Shown: piece by piece, positions 58,443 to 64,000 of the stretch
How positions within the stretch are numbered: position 1 is the first letter of the stretch
Layout: every line of letters starts with the position of its first letter
DNA from: Prevotella sp.
Lineage (GTDB): Bacteria > Bacteroidota > Bacteroidia > Bacteroidales > Bacteroidaceae
DNA length: 64,000 nucleotides
Assembly: GCA_024695815.1 (NCBI GenBank)
Contig: JAILHK010000008.1
Span: forward strand, 1-64,000
Direction: 5' to 3'
Notes under the pieces: generated by a model
Told to the model about the DNA's origin: nothing
Seen by the model: only the letters and a program-made list of their open reading frames with translations
Database searches by the model: none
Program-made: the position numbers and the translations under genes

Positions 58443-60653
58443 ATGAAAAGATTCATATTACTACTTGCCTGCATACTGACCATAAGCACCATCGGTGCTG
58501 AACAGCAGGCACGACGAAAGAAGGTGGGCGTCGTGCTGAGTGGCGGCGGCGCCAAAGGCGTGGCACACATCGGTGTGCTGAAGGTGCTGGAAAAGGCTGG
58601 CATACCCGTTGACATCATCACGGGCACCTCGATGGGCAGCATCGTGGGCGGACTGTATGCCATTGGCTATAACGCCCACTCGCTCGACTCGCTGGTGCGC
58701 AACCAGGACTGGACCTACGTGATTACCGACCGCGAGAACCTGAAAAACCAGAGCCTGAGCGACCGTAAGAAACAGAACACTTATTTCATCTCGACCAACG
58801 TCACCAGGACAAAGCGCAACAAACTGGCGGGCGGACTGATCACCGGCAAGAACATTGCTGAGTTGTTCAACAAGCTCTGCATGGGCTATACCGACTCGCT
58901 CGACTTCTCGCGCGACCTGCCCATACCGTTTGCCTGCGTGGCCACCGATATTATCAACTACGAGGAGTATCACTTCCACAGTGGCCGACTGCCACAGGCC
59001 ATGCGTGCCTCGATGGCCATACCGGCGGTGTTCTCGCCCGTAAGACTGGACAACAAGGTGCTGGTGGATGGCGGACTGCGCAACAACTACCCGGTGGATA
59101 TTGCCCGCGAGATGGGTGCCGACATCGTGATTGGTGTGTCGGTGAACGACCACCCGATGGGCTACGACGATGTGTGGGGCACGATGAGCGTGGTGAACCA
59201 GATTGTGAACATGAACTGTAAGAACAAGTTCGACGAGAACAAGGAGGCCACCGACCTCTACCTCTATGTGGACCCCGACGGCTATACCGCCGCCAGCTTC
59301 TCGGCCACCGCCATCGACACGCTGATACGTCGCGGCGAGAATGAAGCCATGCGCCACTGGGACGAGATCATAGCCTTGAAAAAGCGTATCGGCATCAGCA
59401 ACTCGTTCAAGCCCACCATCCTGCACCCGCTGAATCCGAAGGTGATGACCATCAACCAGAAGATAGACAGTTGTGTGTTTGTGGACATGACACCACAGGA
59501 CGAACGCTTCCTACGACAGAAGTTCCACCTGGACAAGCTGGACAGCATCAACGCCACACTGGAGCAGCAGATCACCACGTCGGTACGTGTGGACCTGTTC
59601 TACCAGACGGCTGAATGCCAACTGGAGCCCACCAAAGACGGACAGGTGCTGAGAATCGTGGCTGGACAGCGCAAGCGCAGCCGTTTCCATGCCGGCGCCC
59701 GCTACGACAATGAGGAGTATGCTGCCATACAACTGGGACTGGACGTGCCGATGAAAACTGCCATACCAATGAACACGGACTTCACCATGCGACTGGGCAA
59801 GCGACTGATGGCTCGGGGCGAACTGACTATACACCCGCTGAACTTCACAAGACCGACGCTGCGCTGCACTTTCTATCGCAACGACATCGACATATACTCG
59901 GAGGGCGACCGCGACTATAACATCCTGTACAACCAGTTCCAGGCAGAGCTGACACCCATCAACCTGAACCTGCGACACTTCAACCTGAAGATGGGCGTGA
60001 GGTGGGACTATATGCACTACCGCAACAAACTGGGGTCGGAATCGTCGGCACTGGTGATACTGGAAAACGAACACTTCTATAGCTACCGCGCACAACTGGA
60101 CTACAACAGCGAGGACAACTGGTACTTCCCTACCCGCGGTGCACGCTTCAAGGCTGAATATGCCTACCTGACCGACAACTTTGCCAAGCTGAACAATAAA
60201 CCGGGCATCAGCGATGTGAATGCCAACTGGCGCATCTCGTTCACCATGGGCAGCCGCTTCACACTGCAACCGATGTTCTACGGACGCATACTGTTGGGCA
60301 CCAACGTGCCTCTGGTGCTGGGCAACACCATCGGCGGCGAGTGGTTCGGACACTACGTGGAACAGCAGATGCCCTTTGCGGGTATAGGCAATATGGAGTA
60401 TGTGGACAATCAGTTTGTGGCTGCTCAGCTGCAGGCGCAACAGCGCATCGGCGACAAACACTACGTGCTGCTGCGCATTGGCGGCGGACAACAGGCCCAC
60501 CAACTGAAAAACCTGTTGGACCGACAGACGCTGCTGGGCACTCAGCTGGCCTACTACTACCACACGCTGTTGGGACCTGCCGGGGCTACCATGGGATACA
60601 GCAACCACACCAAACAGCTTTATTTCTACCTGAACCTGGGCTTTGAGTTCTGA
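58443..60653 (+). CDS. Patatin-like phospholipase with C-terminal outer-membrane beta-barrel
   Basis: The 736-residue protein has a signal peptide (1-19), a patatin domain with oxyanion loop SGGGAKG near 32, nucleophile GTSMGS near 62 and DGGLRNNYP (catalytic Asp) near 210, a linker resembling a POTRA domain (about 325-390) and a beta-barrel domain to the end, finishing LYFYLNLGFEF. The layout resembles PlpD-type (type Vd) autotransporters. The barrel could hold or export the lipase; the active site is complete. Third gene of the metallophosphoesterase operon. Confidence 0.9.
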   Translation: MKRFILLLACILTISTIGAEQQARRKKVGVVLSGGGAKGVAHIGVLKVLEKAGIPVDIITGTSMGSIVGGLYAIGYNAHSLDSLVRNQDWTYVITDRENLKNQSLSDRKKQNTYFISTNVTRTKRNKLAGGLITGKNIAELFNKLCMGYTDSLDFSRDLPIPFACVATDIINYEEYHFHSGRLPQAMRASMAIPAVFSPVRLDNKVLVDGGLRNNYPVDIAREMGADIVIGVSVNDHPMGYDDVWGTMSVVNQIVNMNCKNKFDENKEATDLYLYVDPDGYTAASFSATAIDTLIRRGENEAMRHWDEIIALKKRIGISNSFKPTILHPLNPKVMTINQKIDSCVFVDMTPQDERFLRQKFHLDKLDSINATLEQQITTSVRVDLFYQTAECQLEPTKDGQVLRIVAGQRKRSRFHAGARYDNEEYAAIQLGLDVPMKTAIPMNTDFTMRLGKRLMARGELTIHPLNFTRPTLRCTFYRNDIDIYSEGDRDYNILYNQFQAELTPINLNLRHFNLKMGVRWDYMHYRNKLGSESSALVILENEHFYSYRAQLDYNSEDNWYFPTRGARFKAEYAYLTDNFAKLNNKPGISDVNANWRISFTMGSRFTLQPMFYGRILLGTNVPLVLGNTIGGEWFGHYVEQQMPFAGIGNMEYVDNQFVAAQLQAQQRIGDKHYVLLRIGGGQQAHQLKNLLDRQTLLGTQLAYYYHTLLGPAGATMGYSNHTKQLYFYLNLGFEF

Positions 60654-60691
60654 CGAAACACGGCAATAATTGAAAATAAAAAAGAAAATAA

Positions 60692-60722
60692 TTGGTAGTG
60701 TCAGAAAGTTTTTGTAAGTTTG
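60692..60722 (+). promoter_or_regulatory. Promoter of the DUF4254 gene
   Basis: TTG (60692-60694) and TAAGTTTG (60715-60722) are 20 bp apart, 31 bp upstream of the start. A good match to the Bacteroidetes consensus. Confidence 0.65.
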
Positions 60723-60753
60723 CAGTTTGAAATAGTACTATAAAAAAAAGTTA

Positions 60754-61362
60754 GTGATGACATTTACTGAACAAGCTAATCAGATCTTCCAACAGGCGAT
60801 ACGCGACTATCACTTGACAGACAACGTGGACACGCCCATGAGAAACCCTTATGAGCGCGAGTCAATAGAGTACAACCTCTATCTGAAATGCTGGATAGAC
60901 ACCGTACAGTGGCACTATGAGGACATCATACGCGACCCACACATTGACCCCACCGAGGCGCTGTCGCTGAAGCGACGTATTGACCATTCTAACCAAGACC
61001 GTACTGACCTTGTGGAGAATATTGACTCGTACTTCCGTCATATATACAGCGACGTGAAGCCTCTGCCAGACGCACGACTGAACACCGAGAGCCCTGCATG
61101 GGCCGTGGACCGACTGTCTATCCTGGCACTGAAAATATGGCACATGGAGGAACAGGTGGAGCGCGAGGATGCCGACGAGGAACACCGTCAGCGCTGTCGC
61201 GCCAAGCTGAACGTGCTGCTGGAGCAGCAGGTTGACCTCTCTACAGCCATCGACCAGCTGCTGGAGGATATCGAGGCTGGACGCAAATATATGAAGGTGT
61301 ACAGACAGATGAAGATGTACAACGATCCCAGCACTAACCCCGTGCTGTATAACAACAAATAA
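60754..61362 (+). CDS. DUF4254 domain protein
   Basis: The 202-residue, mostly helical, cytoplasmic protein has RNPYERESIEYNLYLKCWIDTVQWHYEDIIRDP, LSLKRRIDHSNQDRTDLVE and a C-terminal RAKLNVLLEQQVDLSTAIDQLLEDIEAG, the DUF4254 pattern. This family regularly neighbours GT9 glycosyltransferases in Bacteroidetes, as here, hinting at a role in lipopolysaccharide or glycan assembly. Start could be at the second Met (60757). Confidence 0.8.
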   Translation: MMTFTEQANQIFQQAIRDYHLTDNVDTPMRNPYERESIEYNLYLKCWIDTVQWHYEDIIRDPHIDPTEALSLKRRIDHSNQDRTDLVENIDSYFRHIYSDVKPLPDARLNTESPAWAVDRLSILALKIWHMEEQVEREDADEEHRQRCRAKLNVLLEQQVDLSTAIDQLLEDIEAGRKYMKVYRQMKMYNDPSTNPVLYNNK

Positions 61363-61376
61363 TGATCTGCAACAGA

Positions 61377-61416
61377 CTCCTAAGTTAGGACATGCAACCG
61401 CTTCCTAACTTAGGAG
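61377..61416. repeat. Pair of odd-centred palindromes forming a 14-bp inverted repeat
   Basis: TCCTAA-G-TTAGGA (61378-61390) and TCCTAA-C-TTAGGA (61403-61415) are each palindromes with a single unpaired centre, 25 bp apart, and together give a 14-bp perfect inverted repeat (61377-61390 with 61403-61416). It fills the 67-bp gap between the DUF4254 and GT9 genes. There is no T-run. Confidence 0.8.
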
Positions 61417-61429
61417 ACTAAATACTGAC

Positions 61430-62500
61430 ATGAAGCGACAACACTTACTCGTGATAAGATTCTCAGCATTAGGCGACGTGGCTATGATGGTGCCCGTGGT
61501 CTATTCGCTGGCCATGCAATATCCTGAGTTGAGAATCACGGTGCTGAGTAAGCCGTTTGCTCGCAGCTTCTTTGAGGACCTGGCACCCAACGTAAACTTC
61601 ATGGCTGCCGACATCAAAGGCGAATATCATGGCATGAAGGGACTGAACTCGCTATACCGCCGACTGGTGGCAAAGCAGTTCACACACGTGGCCGACCTGC
61701 ACTCGGTGCTGCGCTCTAACTACCTGCGACTGCGCTTCATGATGGGAAACTTTAAGGTGCAACACATCAACAAGCACCGCAAGGACCGCCGACAACTGGT
61801 GAAGCGCAACAACAAGCTGCGCCGACCTCTGCCAGCACAGCAGAACAACTATATGGAGGTGTTCGAGAAACTGGGATTCCCCATCAAGGAACTGACCTTC
61901 AACTCGGTGTTCCCTGCCGAAGGGGGCAACCTGAACATGCTGCCCAAGGCCATCGGTCCAAAACGCTACTGGGAACAGTGGATTGGCATTGCGCCGTTTG
62001 CTGCACACCAGGGGAAAATATATCCGCCTGAGAAGATGGAACAGGTGGTGAAACGGCTGACAGAGAACTATCCTAAGTGTCGTATCTTCCTCTTTGGACG
62101 CGGCAAGGAGGAAGACCGCTACTTCAAGAAATGGGTGAAGGAAATGCCACAGTGCGTATTCGTAGGCTGGCATCTGGAGAACATGCATCAGGAGCTGATT
62201 CTGATGAGTCATCTGGATGTGATGATTTCAATGGACTCTGCCAATATGCACCTGGCCTCACTGACCAACACGCCCGTGGTCAGCATATGGGGTGCCACAC
62301 ACCCTATGGCGGGATTTATGGGCTACAGACAAACAGAGGAAAACAGCGTTCAGCTGGAACTGGACTGCAGACCATGCAGCGTGTATGGACAGAAGCCTTG
62401 TATCTTTGGCGACTATCACTGCATGACAGGCATCACTCCCGAGATGATTGTAGGGAAGGTGGATGCTATTTTAAATAAGGTTCAGCAAACTGATAAATAA
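61430..62500 (+). CDS. GT9 family glycosyltransferase (heptosyltransferase-like)
   Basis: The 356-residue protein has the GT9 start VIRFSALGDVAMMVPVVYSL with VLSKPFARSFFEDL, and the C-terminal nucleotide-sugar site MDSANMHLASLTNTPVVSIWGATHP followed by DCRPCSVYGQKPC. It transfers a heptose or similar sugar in lipopolysaccharide core synthesis at the inner membrane; the exact sugar is unknown. The 3' end overlaps the convergent methyltransferase gene by 35 bp. Confidence 0.9.
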   Translation: MKRQHLLVIRFSALGDVAMMVPVVYSLAMQYPELRITVLSKPFARSFFEDLAPNVNFMAADIKGEYHGMKGLNSLYRRLVAKQFTHVADLHSVLRSNYLRLRFMMGNFKVQHINKHRKDRRQLVKRNNKLRRPLPAQQNNYMEVFEKLGFPIKELTFNSVFPAEGGNLNMLPKAIGPKRYWEQWIGIAPFAAHQGKIYPPEKMEQVVKRLTENYPKCRIFLFGRGKEEDRYFKKWVKEMPQCVFVGWHLENMHQELILMSHLDVMISMDSANMHLASLTNTPVVSIWGATHPMAGFMGYRQTEENSVQLELDCRPCSVYGQKPCIFGDYHCMTGITPEMIVGKVDAILNKVQQTDK

Positions 62501-62996
62501 CGATTCCTGCCGTCACAGAGACATTCATGGAGTGTTTGGTGCCTAACTGGGGTATCTCCAAACAGCCATCGCTGGCGTCTATCACTTCTTGGTGGACACC
62601 TTTTACTTCGTTGCCCATCACAATGGCATAGCGCTTGGTGGGATCGGGCGTGAAATGATTCAGCATGGTGCTGCCCTCGCACTGCTCTATGCTGAGCACT
62701 ACCACTCCCCTACTCTGCAACTCGCGAACGGCTTCGAGGGCAGTAGGAAAATGGCGCCACTCTACACTGTCCTCGGCACCTAAGGCTGTCTTGTGGATTT
62801 CGGCATGTGGCGGACAACCTGTGATGCCACAAAGATATACTGCCTCGGCTCGAAAAGCATCGCAGGTGCGAAAAACTGACCCTACATTATGCATCGAGCG
62901 CACATCGTCCATGACCACAATCAGTGGTAACTTCTCTGCTTCGTGAAACTCCTCGACCGAGAGGCGCTTCATCTCTATCGTACGTAACTTTCTCAT
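62466..62996 (-). CDS. SpoU/TrmH family RNA 2'-O-methyltransferase
   Basis: The 176-residue protein has the SPOUT motifs: VVMDDVRSMHNVGSVFRTCDAF, AIVMGNEVKGVHQEVID and LEIPQLGTKHSMNVSVTAGIVIYQF. It should methylate the ribose of a tRNA or rRNA position; which one cannot be told. Its promoter at 63005-63012 makes the mRNA nearly leaderless. It is convergent and overlapping with the GT9 gene. Confidence 0.9.
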   Translation of the reverse strand: MRKLRTIEMKRLSVEEFHEAEKLPLIVVMDDVRSMHNVGSVFRTCDAFRAEAVYLCGITGCPPHAEIHKTALGAEDSVEWRHFPTALEAVRELQSRGVVVLSIEQCEGSTMLNHFTPDPTKRYAIVMGNEVKGVHQEVIDASDGCLEIPQLGTKHSMNVSVTAGIVIYQFAEPYLK

Positions 62997-63004
62997 TTCG
63001 TTTG

Positions 63005-63012
63005 CAAAGATA
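63005..63012 (-). promoter_or_regulatory. Promoter -7 box of the SpoU gene
   Basis: Minus-strand TATCTTTG, 9 bp before the start codon, implying little or no 5' leader. Confidence 0.45.
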
Positions 63013-63069
63013 AGTATTTTAAGTGAGAAGTGAAAAGTGAGAAGTGAGAAGTTTTATTTGAAAGGTGAG

Positions 63070-63400
63070 AAAAAGGGTGTGGATAAGCTGGTGGATAACC
63101 CTGTTAATAACTATAGAATAACTTTGGAATAAGTTGTGGATTATACAATGGGCATTAGAGAGGGGTGGATATCAACACCTTTATTCAGGGCTTTTATTTC
63201 ACTTTTCCACAGTTTTTCTTGTGAAAAAGATATAAACTTATTAATTTTGCACCGAATTACGGAATTGTGGATAAAACATCTATAGTGTTCATTCTCAAAT
63301 AGAAACAACAAACAGTAGGTGTGAATAACTGTGTATTCCGTGGGGAAAACGAAATGGGCAAGTAAAGTGGCATTTAATTACCAACTTATCAACGGCACAT
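63070..63400. other. oriC: Candidate chromosomal replication origin (DnaA-box cluster)
   Basis: The 460-bp gap between spoU and nadA is AT-rich and has DnaA boxes (TGTGGATAA or its complement): exact at 63078-63086 and 63266-63274; one mismatch at 63090-63098, 63135-63143, 63203-63211 and 63320-63328; weaker sites at 63164-63172 and 63386-63394. Two exact and four near-exact nonamers in 250 bp is far beyond chance. The near-uniform minus-strand genes to the left (up to 48.7 kb) fit leftward replication, but the plus-strand block at 56-62.5 kb does not. Confidence 0.65.
63219..63249 (+). promoter_or_regulatory. Promoter upstream of nadA, inside the DnaA-box region
   Basis: TTG (63219-63221) and TAATTTTG (63242-63249) are 20 bp apart. 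If used for nadA it gives a leader of about 200 nt that spans two DnaA boxes, so transcription and initiation could interact. Confidence 0.5.
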
Positions 63401-63456
63401 TATACTACTCATTTCTATTTTAAAAAGAAAAAGAAAAAAAGGAATATAATTATAAG

Positions 63457-64000
63457 ATGTTGAAAAAGGAGTGGACAGAGCAAGGCTTCATTGATGAAGC
63501 TGTGGCTGAGGGAACAGACTTGAAGAAAGAGATACGTAGTCTGTGCAAGGAGAAAAACGCAGTGATATTGGCACACTATTATACCGTTGGCGACATACAA
63601 GATGTGGCCGACTTTGTTGGCGACTCGCTGGCATTGGCACGTAAGGCTGCCGAGACCGACGCCAAGATGATGGTGATGTGTGGCGTGCACTTCATGGCAG
63701 AGACCTGCAAGCTGTTGTCGCCCGAGAAGACTGTGCTGTGTCCAGACCTGAATGCTGGTTGTTCGCTGGCCGACAGTTGTAAGGCGGACGACCTGAAGAG
63801 ATATAAGGAGGAGCATCCGGGCTATCAGGTGGTGAGCTATGTGAACACCACTGCTGCCGTGAAGGCACTGACCGACGTGGTGGTGACCAGTGGTAATGCC
63901 AAGAAGGTGGTGGATCAGTTGCCTAAGGATGCAAAGATTATCTTTGGACCTGACTATAATCTAGGTAACTATATCAACGAGGTGACGGGCAGAAAGATGT
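63457..64000 (+). CDS. nadA: Quinolinate synthase NadA, 3' end beyond window
   Basis: The visible 181 residues start [11 protein letters not shown] and contain [40 protein letters not shown] (with the first cluster cysteine), [14 protein letters not shown] and [10 protein letters not shown], all typical of NadA. The enzyme condenses iminoaspartate with dihydroxyacetone phosphate to quinolinate using a 4Fe-4S cluster, in cytoplasmic NAD synthesis. The C-terminal half with the remaining cysteines lies beyond 64000. Confidence 0.95.
   Translation, partial: MLKKEWTEQGFIDEAVAEGTDLKKEIRSLCKEKNAVILAHYYTVGDIQDVADFVGDSLALARKAAETDAKMMVMCGVHFMAETCKLLSPEKTVLCPDLNAGCSLADSCKADDLKRYKEEHPGYQVVSYVNTTAAVKALTDVVVTSGNAKKVVDQLPKDAKIIFGPDYNLGNYINEVTGRKM

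Overview
The window looks like chromosome from a gut-type Bacteroidales bacterium, most likely Prevotella or a close relative. The evidence is SusC/SusD transport pairs, a hybrid two-component regulator, lipoproteins with acidic residues after the lipobox cysteine, promoters of the TTG-N19/20-TAnnTTTG type, DUF4105/DUF4254/DUF4960/DUF4961/DUF5004-like families, HU-HIG DNA-binding proteins, a 'smalltalk' micro-protein and Por-like C-terminal tails. No rRNA, tRNA or classical CRISPR array was seen.

1-42.3 kb, almost all minus strand: a large glycan utilisation region. A hybrid sensor (36.2-40.2 kb) precedes a very long same-strand gene series: secreted tail protein, DUF4105 membrane protein, GH38-like, GH92, GH2 beta-mannosidase-like, GH78-like, SusD, DUF5004, DUF4961, SusC, SusD, SusC, GH92, GH92, GH130 and GH31. 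Three GH92 plus GH38-like, GH130 and GH2 point to a mannose-rich substrate (alpha-mannan or N-glycan type), but no endo-acting enzyme is visible. An ECF sigma factor then leads a small operon of an SGNH hydrolase, an esterase and a DUF5005-like protein. A separate GH2 lies upstream of the sensor at 40.4-42.2 kb.

42.4-51.2 kb: an accessory island. It holds an M15 peptidase/HU/smalltalk trio; a RAYT-type transposase with an extra C-terminal domain, flanked by a 64-bp tandem array of hairpins; a complete DpnII-type (GATC) restriction-modification set with a DpnD-like protein and a strongly structured leader; a GNAT acetyltransferase; a truncated copy of a DMT transporter fused to a promoter-bearing repeat that occurs three times; and a RhuM-family gene.

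51.3-55.6 kb: a fructan pair (DUF4960 lipoprotein and GH32) convergent with the intact DMT transporter.

55.6-62.5 kb, plus strand: a striking intergenic array of up to ten odd-centred palindromes at exactly 22-bp pitch, with several different palindrome sequences; then an HU-HIG protein, an RteC-like protein, a metallophosphoesterase, a secreted protein, a patatin/beta-barrel protein, DUF4254 and a GT9 glycosyltransferase.

62.5-64 kb: a SpoU/TrmH methyltransferase, an AT-rich region with a cluster of DnaA boxes (candidate oriC), and the 5' part of nadA.

The 22-bp palindrome array is the best candidate for something undescribed; the fused RAYT with its hairpin array is second.
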